From assembly GCF_000827885.1 (NCBI RefSeq), contig NZ_JTKH01000007.1, positions 1-50,214 of the forward strand: a DNA stretch of 50,214 nucleotides. The letters are read 5' to 3'. Shown here piece after piece: positions 25,731 to 34,637 of this stretch. Made by a program: the position numbers and the translations under genes. Every line of letters starts with the position of its first letter. Within the stretch, counting starts at the first letter, position 1. The notes beneath the pieces are model-generated. The model was not told where the DNA came from. It did no database searches and saw only the letters and a list, made by a program, of their open reading frames with translations. Source of the stretch: Vibrio renipiscarius. GTDB lineage: Bacteria; Pseudomonadota; Gammaproteobacteria; Enterobacterales; Vibrionaceae.

Positions 25731-25862
25731 CGTACTTATTGCAATGCCGGGTTAAATTGGAGTGGTCAGTGGGATGGGTGAACATGGATTGTTGCCCTCA
25801 TATTTTTCCCTTATGCTTGGCGCCGATTTATAAAGACTAACTTCAATACAAAGGTGCTAAGT

Positions 25863-26099
25863 ATGAGTAACGAAATCCACGCCCACAAAGTGTTAAATCT
25901 ATTACGCGAAAAACCAATGACCAAGCAAGAGTTGAGTGATGTGGTGAGCGAGCAATTTGGTGAGCAAGCTCAGTTTCGCACTTGTAAGCGAGAAGGTTTT
26001 CAGTTTGACACACTATTCGACTTTTTCCTTCAGCGTGAAAAAATCACCGAAGTGGATGGTAAGTGGGTGATTAATGCTGAGCGAGTCTGTGGGCACTAA
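25863..26099 (+). CDS. YecH-family small metal-binding protein
   Basis: 78 residues from the ATG at 25863, with AAAGGTG upstream. It begins MSNEIHAHKVLNLL and contains FRTCKREGFQFDTLFDFF and a C-terminal VCGH, so conserved His and Cys residues suitable for a metal site are present. It matches the YecH family, for which no function is established. The gene seems to be transcribed alone. Confidence 0.85.
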   Translation: MSNEIHAHKVLNLLREKPMTKQELSDVVSEQFGEQAQFRTCKREGFQFDTLFDFFLQREKITEVDGKWVINAERVCGH

Positions 26100-26215
26100 T
26101 TCGTCTATCTATAAAGGAAATCTTGTTAGGTAACATCACGATGAGTCAGGCTTAAATAGAGCGTGTCGTTAGGGAAGTCGTTATACTTCGCCGACTGTAT
26201 TTTAGAGGGGAAGTC

Positions 26216-26800
26216 ATGGATATTTTTTCTGCAGCGACCATGCTGTTTTTAATTATGGATCCGCTGGGAAATCTACCGATTGTTCTGTCGATTCTTAAGC
26301 ATTTGGATCCAAAACGTCGCCGCAAGGTGCTTATGCGTGAGCTTTGTTTTGCGCTAATGATCCTAATGCTGTTCTTGTTTGCCGGTAAGAGCATCATGAG
26401 CTTTTTGCATGTGCAGCCGGAAACATTGAGTATCTCGGGCGGTATCATTCTTTTCATCATTGCGATTAAGATGATTTTTCCGAGCGGTGGCAGTATTACT
26501 GGCTTGGCGGCGGGGGAAGAGCCATTCATTGTGCCTATGGCGATCCCAATGCTTGCTGGCCCATCGGTAATTGCCGCGATTTTATTGCTATCTAGTCAGC
26601 ATCCAGAGCAATTACTTGAGCTGTCGGCGGCAGTCCTGATCGCTTGGGGTGCAACGTTTTTTATCCTGATGTTCTATAACTTCTTTCATCGAGTGTTGGG
26701 CGAGCGCGGTTTAAAAGCCGTCGAGCGTTTGATGGGGTTACTCTTGGTTATGCTCTCCACTCAGATGTTCCTTGATGGGGTAAAAAACTATTTGGCTTAA
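26216..26800 (+). CDS. yhgN: MarC/YhgN-family inner membrane protein
   Basis: 194 residues, about six membrane helices. Family features include the N-terminal LIMDPLGNLPI and, near residue 100, EPFIVPMAIPMLAGPSVIAA. These proteins are listed as small neutral amino-acid transporters on the basis of an archaeal member; MarC itself is not involved in multidrug resistance and its substrate is unknown. GAGGGGAAG stands ahead of the ATG. Confidence 0.88.
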   Translation: MDIFSAATMLFLIMDPLGNLPIVLSILKHLDPKRRRKVLMRELCFALMILMLFLFAGKSIMSFLHVQPETLSISGGIILFIIAIKMIFPSGGSITGLAAGEEPFIVPMAIPMLAGPSVIAAILLLSSQHPEQLLELSAAVLIAWGATFFILMFYNFFHRVLGERGLKAVERLMGLLLVMLSTQMFLDGVKNYLA

Positions 26801-26830
26801 ACAAGCAAAGTATCGCGATAACGTGTTGTC

Positions 26831-26864
26831 ATAAAAAACGCCGCTCATTTGAGCGGCGTTTTAT
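26831..26864 (+). terminator. Terminator of yhgN (bidirectional)
   Basis: AACGCCGCTC-ATTT-GAGCGGCGTT with A-run and T-run flanks, between the convergent yhgN and yhhL genes; it can serve both. Confidence 0.9.
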
Positions 26865-26900
26865 TATCTATAATCTACGACGTGGGCCGTATGAGTATGC

Positions 26901-27167
26901 TTACATCATGTGCTTGCGACGAATATCGAGCAGAGCAAAAATGCCAAAGATGAGGATAGACCATCTTTCCCATCGGCTCATTTTCACTTTATCGCCAAAC
27001 GCCCCAATAAAGATCAGCATTTGTAAGCCGTGCATAAAGAATAAGAATGCCGTCATGATATAGAGCGCAATTGCGGCTTTACCTGGAAAAGGCATAAAAA
27101 TATTCAGTAAAAGCACCAGCCATACAAAGCCGATGCCGGCTTTCGCTAATAAGATCAAAAATTTCAT
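26901..27167 (-). CDS. yhhL: DUF1145 membrane protein (YhhL family)
   Basis: 88 residues with three hydrophobic helices (about 3-21, 29-58 and a weaker one near 66-80). The order rsmD-yhhL is the same as in E. coli, and only 9 bases separate the two genes. Function unknown. Confidence 0.87.
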   Translation of the reverse strand: MKFLILLAKAGIGFVWLVLLLNIFMPFPGKAAIALYIMTAFLFFMHGLQMLIFIGAFGDKVKMSRWERWSILIFGIFALLDIRRKHMM

Positions 27168-27176
27168 TGAATGTCC

Positions 27177-27776
27177 TTATTCTGTTTGTCGATGGTAGAG
27201 TCGGAAACTGACTTGCCCTGCATTTTTCTCTCGATGCAAGCTCCAGCTCTCTGGTAGGCCATCTATCGCCAACTCTTTTTCTGTTTCAATATAGATCAGA
27301 GCATCATCCGCCAACCAGCCATTTTGTTCCAGTAATACGACCGCTTCGCTGAGGAGGCCTTTCCGGAAAGGTGGATCGATAAAGACCACATGATGCGGTG
27401 TTCCTGGCTGCTTTAAAAAGCTCAGAGCATCGGTGTTTTTGACCGTGATGTTGTTGGCTTTCAGTGCCGTGGCATTTTGCTCTAGCTGCTTAAATGCCGT
27501 GGGGTTGAGCTCAATTAATGTCACCATTTCAGCTTGGCGTGATGCGGCTTCAAAACCAAGGCCGCCGGAACCGGCAAAAAGGTCTAAACATTTTGCTTGT
27601 GGCACATCTTGTGCCAACCAATTAAAGAGCGTTTCTTTTACGCGATCGGTGGTTGGGCGAAGGCCTTCGGCATCGTGTACTGGTAACTTTCGGCCACGCC
27701 ATAAACCGCTAATAATGCGAATAAAGCCGGTGGAAGGTTTTTTTTGTGATGTGTTTTGCTGGCGACGTCTTTGCAT
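27177..27776 (-). CDS. rsmD: 16S rRNA (guanine-966-N2) methyltransferase
   Basis: 199 residues. It methylates G966 in the small-subunit head from SAM. The N-terminal IRIISGLWRGRKLPV is typical, SAM motif I is CLDLFAGSGGLGFEA, and the catalytic motif is VFIDPPF. It is divergent from ftsY, as in E. coli. Confidence 0.96.
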   Translation of the reverse strand: MQRRRQQNTSQKKPSTGFIRIISGLWRGRKLPVHDAEGLRPTTDRVKETLFNWLAQDVPQAKCLDLFAGSGGLGFEAASRQAEMVTLIELNPTAFKQLEQNATALKANNITVKNTDALSFLKQPGTPHHVVFIDPPFRKGLLSEAVVLLEQNGWLADDALIYIETEKELAIDGLPESWSLHREKNAGQVSFRLYHRQTE

Positions 27777-27986
27777 AGATTTTTTGACCGAGAATAAAGT
27801 GATACTATACCCAGTCGCTCAGCGATTACGCCTGAGTACAGCCAAATTTCATTGATGACAAAGTGTAACCTTAAATCACGCTTGGCGTAGAGACTTTTCA
27901 CACTGTTGTCATGTTTCTTTTCCACCTTGCTACCATAGCATTGGAAAAGTTTGAGAGTTAATTAAGACAATCTAGGATAGCCCCAG

Positions 27987-29195
27987 ATGACGGAAAAAAA
28001 GAAGCGCGGATTGCTCTCTTGGCTTGGTTTCGGAGACGATGACCAAGCAAAGCAACCAGCCGAAGAACAGCAACAAGTAGAACAATCACAACCTGAAGTG
28101 GTTGAGCCACAAGAACAAGAAGTAAAGCAAGAGCCTGTAGAGCAAGATATTGCCGAACAAGAGCCTGTTGCAGAGCTTACCCCTGAGGTTGATGTTCATC
28201 TTGAAAAAGCCGAAGTGGAAGCAGAAGTAGAAGCGCCAGCCGCTCCTCGAGTGGTCGAACAAGAAAAACCAACCGAGAGCTTTTTTGCTCGCTTAAAGCG
28301 CAGCCTTGCTCGCACGAAAGCGAATATCGGTGCGGGTTTCTTTGGCTTGTTCAAAGGGAAGCAGATTGACGACGAACTCTTTGAAGAGTTGGAAGAGCAG
28401 TTATTGATTGCCGATGTCGGCATGGAAACCACCATGAAGATCATCAATAATTTAACTGAGAAGGCCAGCCGCCAAGATCTGAAAGATGGTGAGGCATTAT
28501 ATGGCTTACTAAAAGAAGAGATGGCAGACATTCTTTCTAATGTCGAAAAACCACTCGATGTGAATAACGGCAACACCCCGTTTGTGATTCTGATGGTGGG
28601 TGTGAATGGTGTGGGTAAGACAACCACCATTGGTAAATTAGCGAAACAGTTTCAAGCGGAAGGTAAAAAAGTCATGCTGGCTGCAGGTGATACTTTCCGT
28701 GCGGCAGCGGTGGAACAATTGCAAGTATGGGGCGAGCGCAACGATGTTCCTGTGATCGCTCAGCATACCGGAGCGGATAGCGCTTCGGTTATCTACGATG
28801 CGATTGAAGCGGCGAAAGCTCGCGGTTATGACGTGGTGATTGCCGATACGGCCGGACGACTACAAAACAAAGCGAACCTAATGGAAGAGCTGCGTAAGAT
28901 TGTTCGTGTTATGAAAAAGATTGATGATTCTGCTCCGCACGAAGTCATGTTGACTTTGGATGCGGCAACGGGTCAAAACGCGATTAGCCAAGCGAGATTA
29001 TTCAGTGATGTGGCTCCGCTAACCGGCATTACATTAACGAAGCTTGATGGCACAGCCAAAGGTGGCGTTATTTTTGCGCTGGCCGATCAATTCCAAATTC
29101 CAATCCGCTATATTGGTGTTGGTGAAGGCATTGATGATTTGCGTCCATTTGAGACACAAGAATTTATTGACGCATTATTTAGTCGAGAAGATTAA
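27987..29195 (+). CDS. ftsY: Signal recognition particle receptor FtsY
   Basis: 402 residues. An acidic, Glu/Gln/Val-rich A domain (about 20-100) precedes the NG GTPase domain. GTPase motifs are GVNGVGKTTTIGKLA (G1), DTFRAAAVEQL (G2), DTAGR (G3) and TKLDGTAKGG (G4). It brings ribosome-nascent chain-SRP complexes to the Sec translocon at the inner membrane. It starts the ftsY-ftsE-ftsX operon. Confidence 0.98.
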   Translation: MTEKKKRGLLSWLGFGDDDQAKQPAEEQQQVEQSQPEVVEPQEQEVKQEPVEQDIAEQEPVAELTPEVDVHLEKAEVEAEVEAPAAPRVVEQEKPTESFFARLKRSLARTKANIGAGFFGLFKGKQIDDELFEELEEQLLIADVGMETTMKIINNLTEKASRQDLKDGEALYGLLKEEMADILSNVEKPLDVNNGNTPFVILMVGVNGVGKTTTIGKLAKQFQAEGKKVMLAAGDTFRAAAVEQLQVWGERNDVPVIAQHTGADSASVIYDAIEAAKARGYDVVIADTAGRLQNKANLMEELRKIVRVMKKIDDSAPHEVMLTLDAATGQNAISQARLFSDVAPLTGITLTKLDGTAKGGVIFALADQFQIPIRYIGVGEGIDDLRPFETQEFIDALFSRED

Positions 29196-29221
29196 CCGGT
29201 TGCTAGCGAGAGGAATGACGG

Positions 29222-29896
29222 GTGATTAAGTTTCAGCAAGTCAGCAAGGCTTATCGGGGTGGCCGACAAGCGCTACAGAAAGTCGACTTTCATCTACGTC
29301 GTGGTGAAATCGCATTTTTAGGTGGTCACTCAGGTGCGGGTAAAAGTACTTTGCTCAAGTTGATTTGCGCCATTGAGCGTCCAACGGATGGCAAGATAAG
29401 CTTTAATGGGCATGACATTACCCGAATTCCGAGTAAGGACATTCCTCTACTGCGTCGCAATATCGGTATTGTATTTCAAGATCATCGCTTACTCATGGAT
29501 CGCACCGTTTTTGATAACGTGGCATTGCCTATGCGTATTGAATCGATCGCTGAAAATGAAATAAAACGTCGTGTCTCTGCGGCGTTAGATAAAACCGGCT
29601 TACTTGATAAAGCGCGTTGCTTACCAAGTCAGTTGTCTGGTGGAGAGCAGCAACGAGTCGGTATTGCCCGTGCCGTTGTGAATCGACCAACGGTATTGTT
29701 GGCTGATGAGCCCACCGGTAACCTCGACCCAGAACTGTCGAGCCGAGTGTTGAAACTCTTAGAAGAATTTAATCGTGCAGGTGTGACGATTTTGATAGCG
29801 ACGCACGATGTTAACTTAGTGAATTCGCGTCCGCAGTACCGCCATATGGAATTGAACCAAGGCTTTATGAGTGAGGTTGAAGACTATGGCCGCTAA
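29222..29896 (+). CDS. ftsE: Cell division ATP-binding protein FtsE
   Basis: 224 residues, GTG start at 29222 after a 26-base gap from ftsY. Walker A GGHSGAGKSTLL, signature LSGGEQQRVGIARA, Walker B VLLADEPTGNLD and the His-loop ATHD are complete. With FtsX it powers septal peptidoglycan hydrolase activation (EnvC-AmiA/B) at the divisome. Its 3' end overlaps ftsX by 11 bases. Confidence 0.98.
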   Translation: MIKFQQVSKAYRGGRQALQKVDFHLRRGEIAFLGGHSGAGKSTLLKLICAIERPTDGKISFNGHDITRIPSKDIPLLRRNIGIVFQDHRLLMDRTVFDNVALPMRIESIAENEIKRRVSAALDKTGLLDKARCLPSQLSGGEQQRVGIARAVVNRPTVLLADEPTGNLDPELSSRVLKLLEEFNRAGVTILIATHDVNLVNSRPQYRHMELNQGFMSEVEDYGR

Positions 29897-30848
29897 TGTC
29901 CGCAATAAAAAAGCCAGTAAAAAGAATGACGGCGTTCAACGTGATAGTTATTTCACTATTCATTTTAAACAGGCCAAATGTTCTTTTTTGGCGCTGTGGT
30001 CGCGCCCGCTCGGTAATATTCTAACGCTTGCGGTTATTTCGATGGCGTTAACGTTACCCGCTTCTTTGTATTTATTGGGTAAGAACATTGCGGTCGCCAC
30101 GACAAGTGTCGCAGGTCCTTCGCATGTCAGTGCTTACATTAAAGAGCAAACACCAGAACCGCGTATTATGGTGCTCAAAGATGAGCTGGAAAGACTGCAA
30201 GAAGTCAAAGCTGTTGAATACATCTCACCTCAGCAAGGTCTCGATGATTTGAGCCAGTATTCTGGTTTCGAGCAAGCCATTACGCTGCTTGATGATTATG
30301 CATTACCGGGCGTCTTAGTGATTACGCCTGCCAGTGATGATAAGCAAAGCGTTCAATTATTAGCGAAACGTGTGCAAGCCGAAGAAGAGATCAGTGATGT
30401 TCGTTTGGACGAGGATTGGCTAAGTCGCTTGGATGCGATCAAGCATCTTGTCACTGGCATCGTGATGACCTTGTCGATATTAATGCTGGGATCAGTGTTT
30501 CTGATTGTCGGAAATACATTGCGTTTTAATGTTCAGGCCAACAAAGATGCGATTCAAACCATGAAGCTGATTGGTGCTACAGACAGTTTCATTCTTCGCC
30601 CTTATTTGTATTCAGGGATGTGGTTTGGTCTATTGGGCTCAGTAAGTGCTTGGATTCTTACCGTGTTAATCACAATTTTGCTTAATAGCAGTGTTGAACA
30701 ATTGGCGCTTCTGTATGATAGCCGCTTCCGATTAATCGGCTTAAGTTGGGATGAATCCTTGCTGCTACTGATGTTAGGCACCTTTCTTGGTTGCTTGGCT
30801 GCGAAAGTCTCAGCACAGCGCCATCTTAATGAAATTGAACCTGTATAA
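29886..30848 (+). CDS. ftsX: Cell division protein FtsX
   Basis: 320 residues from the ATG at 29886 (MAANVRNKK), with GAGGTTGA upstream inside ftsE. Four membrane helices surround a periplasmic domain (about 70-185) that contacts the hydrolase activator EnvC; the cytoplasmic N-terminus is basic. The helix-3 region LRFNVQANKDAIQTMKLIGAT is the conserved FtsX-family segment. Confidence 0.96.
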   Translation: MAANVRNKKASKKNDGVQRDSYFTIHFKQAKCSFLALWSRPLGNILTLAVISMALTLPASLYLLGKNIAVATTSVAGPSHVSAYIKEQTPEPRIMVLKDELERLQEVKAVEYISPQQGLDDLSQYSGFEQAITLLDDYALPGVLVITPASDDKQSVQLLAKRVQAEEEISDVRLDEDWLSRLDAIKHLVTGIVMTLSILMLGSVFLIVGNTLRFNVQANKDAIQTMKLIGATDSFILRPYLYSGMWFGLLGSVSAWILTVLITILLNSSVEQLALLYDSRFRLIGLSWDESLLLLMLGTFLGCLAAKVSAQRHLNEIEPV

Positions 30849-30883
30849 ATTTCACCTGTCCTATTTTTGAACAAATTAGACTT

Positions 30884-30914
30884 GCAAAAAGTATACGCTA
30901 CCGTATACTTTTTT
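30884..30914 (+). terminator. Terminator of the ftsYEX operon
   Basis: AAAAAGTATAC-GCTACC-GTATACTTTTTT: 11-bp stem with a T-run, 36 bases after ftsX. It separates the operon from the rpoH promoter region. Confidence 0.85.
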
Positions 30915-30916
30915 GC

Positions 30917-30944
30917 TTGTGCTGATGTTTTGTTTATGCATAAT
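30917..30944 (+). promoter_or_regulatory. Candidate sigma-70 promoter of rpoH
   Basis: TTGTGC (30917-30922) and CATAAT (30939-30944) with a 16-base spacer. Just downstream, CTTGAAACCT...AGGTTCAAG (30957-30984) forms an inverted repeat with one bulged base in the leader. E. coli rpoH has several promoters; others here may have been missed. Confidence 0.45.
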
Positions 30945-31036
30945 GTCGACCCCTTGCTTGAAACCTGTTCATTTTAGGTTCAAGATTGTCGGGTTAAAAA
31001 GAGCCTAATTCAGATCTTAGATTGATGAGGAATTGA

Positions 31037-31894
31037 ATGAGTAACCAAGTGTACCCAATGGTGGTCGTATCCCAAGATAGCTTAGATAGCTATATTCGCT
31101 CAGTGAACAGCTACCCAATGCTGACGCCTGATGAAGAGCGTGGGCTAGCAGAGCGCTTGCACTACAACAGCGAAATTGATGCAGCGAAAGGGTTGATCCT
31201 TTCACACCTGCGTTTCGTGGTACACGTGGCGCGCGGCTACTCTGGTTACGGTTTACCAATGGCTGATCTCATTCAAGAAGGCAATATTGGCTTGATGAAA
31301 GCGGTAAAACGCTTTAACCCTGAAGTTGGGGTTCGATTGGTGTCTTTTGCCGTGCATTGGATCAAGGCTGAAATTCATGAATACGTGCTGCGTAACTGGC
31401 GTATTGTGAAAGTGGCGACAACCAAAGCACAGCGTAAACTGTTCTTCAATCTTCGTAAGTCTAAAAAACGTTTAGGTTGGTTTAATAACGGCGAAGTAGA
31501 AACCGTCGCACGTGAGCTGGGCGTTGAGCCTTCAGACGTTCGTGAAATGGAATCACGCTTAGCGGCGCAAGACCCGACATTTGAAATTAGCGCTGACGAT
31601 GACGATACCGGCGCATCAATAACGGCTCCAATGCTGTATTTGGAAGATAAGTCTTCTGATGTCGCTGAGAATGTCGAAGCGGCAAACTGGGAAGCGCACA
31701 CCAACAATCGTTTAAGTTTGGCCTTGGCCAGCCTTGATGAGCGTAGCCAGCACATCGTGCGTTCTCGTTGGTTAGCCGATAATAAGGCGACATTACAAGA
31801 GTTAGCCGAAAACTACGGCGTCTCTGCTGAGCGTATTCGTCAACTTGAAAAAAATGCGATGAAGAAACTGAAATTGGCCGTTGGTGAAATGTAG
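31037..31894 (+). CDS. rpoH: Heat-shock sigma factor RpoH (sigma-32)
   Basis: 285 residues. Region 2 has the core-binding [18 protein letters not shown] and the promoter-melting [23 protein letters not shown]; the RpoH box is [17 protein letters not shown]; region 4.2 helix-turn-helix is [26 protein letters not shown]. It directs transcription of chaperones and proteases. The ATG is preceded by GAGGAATTGA. It follows ftsX as in E. coli. Confidence 0.98.
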   Translation: MSNQVYPMVVVSQDSLDSYIRSVNSYPMLTPDEERGLAERLHYNSEIDAAKGLILSHLRFVVHVARGYSGYGLPMADLIQEGNIGLMKAVKRFNPEVGVRLVSFAVHWIKAEIHEYVLRNWRIVKVATTKAQRKLFFNLRKSKKRLGWFNNGEVETVARELGVEPSDVREMESRLAAQDPTFEISADDDDTGASITAPMLYLEDKSSDVAENVEAANWEAHTNNRLSLALASLDERSQHIVRSRWLADNKATLQELAENYGVSAERIRQLEKNAMKKLKLAVGEM

Positions 31895-31916
31895 TTTTTT
31901 CTCAGCCTGAATCGAT

Positions 31917-31947
31917 AAACCGAGATCCCATGATCTCGGTTTTTTTA
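31917..31947 (+). terminator. Terminator of rpoH
   Basis: AAACCGAGATC-CCAT-GATCTCGGTTT followed by T-run. The stem contains two GATC sites. Confidence 0.92.
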
Positions 31948-31987
31948 TATCTGATCGCTAAACGCGATCATTTTTTTATCTCTAGCC

Positions 31988-32204
31988 TGTGGGTAACTCT
32001 GTGATGAAATTCTTGGCTTGGTGTCAGAAAGCGGGGTAAACAAAGGCTTTAGAGGGGAATTCGGTTTGGGGATATTATTCATTTTACACACAAAAAAGTA
32101 AGGATCGTCACTACATATTGTGGATCGAAATTGAGAAAAGCACTTTATCAACGTAATCCACAAACTTATCCACAAATGGCGAATAAGTGATCGCAGGTGG
32201 ATAA
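31988..32204. promoter_or_regulatory. DnaA-box and GATC cluster upstream of glpE
   Basis: One perfect DnaA box, TTATCCACA (32166-32174), and three with one mismatch: TAATCCACA (32154-32162), TTACCCACA on the minus strand (31988-31996) and TTATCCACC on the minus strand (32196-32204). A weaker one, CGATCCACA, is at 32119-32127 on the minus strand. Seven GATC sites lie between 31924 and 32192. The arrangement resembles DnaA-titrating or reactivating loci (datA, DARS) more than an origin, as no 13-mer-type unwinding array or origin genes are seen. Confidence 0.55.
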
Positions 32205-32284
32205 CCTTATTCGCATCGTGTGCTTATTGAGCACTGGATAGGTTACAATGGCAGCAGTGAATAATAATGAGAAAGAGAAAGTAA

Positions 32285-32605
32285 ATGGACCAGTTTCAGC
32301 ATATTGATGTTATCGCCGCGCAAGCGTTACTAGAACAAGGTGATACACGCCTTGTCGATATTCGAGATCCGCAATCTTTTGCCGTGGCACACGCTGAGCA
32401 GGCTTTTCATCTCACCAACGATACGATGGTGAGCTTTATGGATGAGGTTGAGTTTGATCAGCCCATTCTAGTGATGTGCTATCACGGTGTGAGTAGCCAA
32501 GGCGCGGCACAATATTTGGTTAACCAAGGGTTTGAGCAGGTCTACAGTGTCGACGGTGGTTTTGAAGCTTGGCATCGTGCAAGCCTTCCAATTCAAGCTA
32601 ATTAG
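32285..32605 (+). CDS. glpE: Thiosulfate sulfurtransferase GlpE
   Basis: 106 residues, a single rhodanese domain. The active-site cysteine is Cys65 in [12 protein letters not shown], the same position as in E. coli GlpE. It transfers sulfur from thiosulfate to cyanide or thioredoxin in vitro; the physiological acceptor is unclear. It lies 8 bases before glpG, without the glpD/glpR genes of the E. coli locus in view. GAGAAAGAGAAAG precedes the ATG. Confidence 0.95.
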   Translation: MDQFQHIDVIAAQALLEQGDTRLVDIRDPQSFAVAHAEQAFHLTNDTMVSFMDEVEFDQPILVMCYHGVSSQGAAQYLVNQGFEQVYSVDGGFEAWHRASLPIQAN

Positions 32606-32613
32606 GGTAGAAC

Positions 32614-33438
32614 ATGATCAGACTGATGGCATTAAACCAGCCCCGTATGGCGCAGGCATTTATTGACTATATGGCATCACGCCAAATAGAAATTAAGTTA
32701 ATGCCGGAAGGGGATGGTCAATTTGCGCTATGGCTTGTTGATTCGCAGCATGAAGCGGAAACCGAGGCGGAACTGGCACAATTTTTAAGCCAACCGAATG
32801 ACGCTAAATACCAAGCGGCATCTTGGGATATGGCGGAGACCCGCACCAACCATTTTCGTTATTACTCACCCAGTATGATGGGAATGATCAAAGCGAAGGC
32901 TGGGCCTGTCACCTTAATTATTATGGCGGCGTGTTGTGTGATCTTTGTCTTACAGCAGTTTGGATCCGGTAGGCCTGTTTTTGAGGCGTTGCACTTCCCG
33001 GCATTTGCTGGCCAAGAATGGCAACTGTGGCGCTGGGTGACACATGCTCTGCTGCATTTTTCCATTATGCACATTGCTTTTAATGTGTTGTGGTGGTGGC
33101 AATTGGGTGGCGATATTGAGTTGCGAGTGGGGAGTGGTAAATTACTTCAGCTGTTTTTGTTGTCTGCTGCTGTTTCGGGTATTGGTCAATTTTGGATAGA
33201 GGGTGCGAACTTTGGTGGCTTATCCGGCGTGGTGTATGCGCTCGTTGGGTACATTTGGGTTATTGGATACCGTCGTCCAGAGAAAGGGCTCATCATGCCA
33301 AAACCTTTGATTGGTTTTATGTTGGTTTGGTTAGTTCTGGGATTCGTTCAGCCGTTTATGGCGATCGCCAACACCGCTCATTTAGTCGGTTTGCTTACGG
33401 GCGTTGCGATAGGGCTTTTCGATAGTCGAAAAGCGTAG
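32614..33438 (+). CDS. glpG: Rhomboid intramembrane serine protease GlpG
   Basis: 274 residues. A cytoplasmic N-terminal domain (about 1-80) is followed by six membrane helices. The catalytic dyad is Ser204 in GGLSGVVYALVGY and His256 in NTAHLVGLLTG; the oxyanion residues lie in HIAFNVLWW and the WR motif in QLWRWVTHALLH. It cleaves membrane proteins within the bilayer, including orphan subunits in E. coli. It probably shares a transcript with glpE. Confidence 0.97.
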   Translation: MIRLMALNQPRMAQAFIDYMASRQIEIKLMPEGDGQFALWLVDSQHEAETEAELAQFLSQPNDAKYQAASWDMAETRTNHFRYYSPSMMGMIKAKAGPVTLIIMAACCVIFVLQQFGSGRPVFEALHFPAFAGQEWQLWRWVTHALLHFSIMHIAFNVLWWWQLGGDIELRVGSGKLLQLFLLSAAVSGIGQFWIEGANFGGLSGVVYALVGYIWVIGYRRPEKGLIMPKPLIGFMLVWLVLGFVQPFMAIANTAHLVGLLTGVAIGLFDSRKA

Positions 33439-33458
33439 CGACATGTGGTGTGCAAAAG

Positions 33459-33487
33459 TAAAAAAAGCGGCTAGGCCGCTTTTTTTG
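33459..33487. terminator. Terminator between glpG and the fliL-like gene
   Basis: AAAAAAGCGGC-TAG-GCCGCTTTTTTT, with A and T runs on both flanks, between two convergent genes, so it can serve both directions. Confidence 0.92.
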
Positions 33488-33516
33488 TCTCTAACGTTTG
33501 CGAGAACCGATCGCGC

Positions 33517-33927
33517 TTATTGGAAGAGATATTTCGTAAACAATAAATCCGCAATGACGGTCTTGCCTGTTTCAGGCAGCAGCGTGGCGTTGAGTTGCTC
33601 GACCAAGCGTTTGCGAAGATCTTCTCGACCCGCGAGGGATTTGATCGTTTCTTCCGTTTGTTCGCCCAGCATTTCAATCACCGCATCTCGAATTAGAGGT
33701 TGATGCTTTTCAACCAAAACTAAATCCGCAGGGTTCGCCACCATAATATCAATACGAACTTGAATATAGCCAAGCTGTTCACCTTTGGTATAGAAGTTGG
33801 TGGTTAAGTCTGGCTCTAAAGTGAAGTAGGCTAAATTTGGCATGCTGCTTTCTTCTTGTGCCACCGATGGTATGGCAACAATAAGAAAAAACAGGGCAAA
33901 TATTTGGGCTATGTAACGTTTAAGCAT
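33517..33927 (-). CDS. FliL-like basal-body-associated protein outside a flagellar operon
   Basis: 136 residues from the ATG at 33925-33927. A signal-like or anchor helix (about 5-22, IAQIFALFFLIVAIPSVA) is followed by the FliL stomatin-like domain, with YFTLEPDLTTNFY and the C-terminal LLPETGKTVIADLLFTKYLFQ that typify the family. FliL attaches to the stator ring and modulates torque. This copy is far from other motility genes in the window and is probably the second paralogue known from vibrios. A longer reading from 33993 adds 22 residues of non-signal sequence. Confidence 0.85.
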   Translation of the reverse strand: MLKRYIAQIFALFFLIVAIPSVAQEESSMPNLAYFTLEPDLTTNFYTKGEQLGYIQVRIDIMVANPADLVLVEKHQPLIRDAVIEMLGEQTEETIKSLAGREDLRKRLVEQLNATLLPETGKTVIADLLFTKYLFQ

Positions 33928-34097
33928 ATTTCTAATTTTTCTTTCTTCTGATCGCGATACTCGAATCGCTTGAGTCTTGTTACAATAGAGCATCTATTTT
34001 GTAGTGAATTGTTGTTAACCACAATATAGTGTTGTGGGTTAATACACCAGATTGAGGCTTTATTGTACGCCGATAAAGCAACTTATTGAATACTAGT

Positions 34098-34637
34098 ATG
34101 AATCAAATGATTGCGCTTTATTTGTCCGCACTGCGCCAGGTGGAGTGGCAACAGCCTGAAACGTTTCATTTTCCAACTCAGATTGCGAGAGATTGGCTTT
34201 TGGAACAGGGCTCATTGTCACGTTTATTAGAAACTTATTGCCAGCAATTGAACGTGGATCTCTTTCATAATGAAGTGGTGCTTGTTGATCAGCTGGATGA
34301 CCAAGAGGTGGCGCTGTTAGCCGAAGAGCAGTGCTTACTACGAAAGGTGGTATTGAATGGTGATGGCGCGGCTTGGATCTTGGGTCGTACCTTGATCCCA
34401 CAATCATCATTGTCTGATCAGCCTCATGATTTGACTCGCCAGGGAGAGGTGCCTCTCGGTATTACTGTCTTTAGCAGTGAAGCGGTTAGGCGGGATGCAT
34501 TGCAAGTGGGTTGGGCTGAAACACCACAGGGCGTGTTACTTGCCCGTCGTTCTCGTTTGTGGATGAATCACAAGCCGATGCTTGTGGCTGAATTGTTTTT
34601 GCCGAGTGCCCCCGTTTATACCAAGGAGAGTGTGTAG
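34098..34637 (+). CDS. ubiC: Chorismate pyruvate-lyase
   Basis: 179 residues from the ATG at 34098; an in-frame TTG lies 12 bases upstream and neither has a good ribosome site. It releases pyruvate from chorismate to give 4-hydroxybenzoate, the aromatic head group of ubiquinone. Family features are VVLNGDGAAWILGRTLIP (containing the substrate arginine) and the C-terminal RRSRLWMNHKPMLVAELFLP. ubiA starts directly after the stop codon. Confidence 0.95.
   Translation: MNQMIALYLSALRQVEWQQPETFHFPTQIARDWLLEQGSLSRLLETYCQQLNVDLFHNEVVLVDQLDDQEVALLAEEQCLLRKVVLNGDGAAWILGRTLIPQSSLSDQPHDLTRQGEVPLGITVFSSEAVRRDALQVGWAETPQGVLLARRSRLWMNHKPMLVAELFLPSAPVYTKESV

Noticed and set aside
31924..32204. DnaA-box cluster as a replication origin
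   Set aside because: No AT-rich 13-mer array and no origin-linked genes (dnaA, dnaN, mioC, mnmG); a regulatory or titration locus is more consistent.
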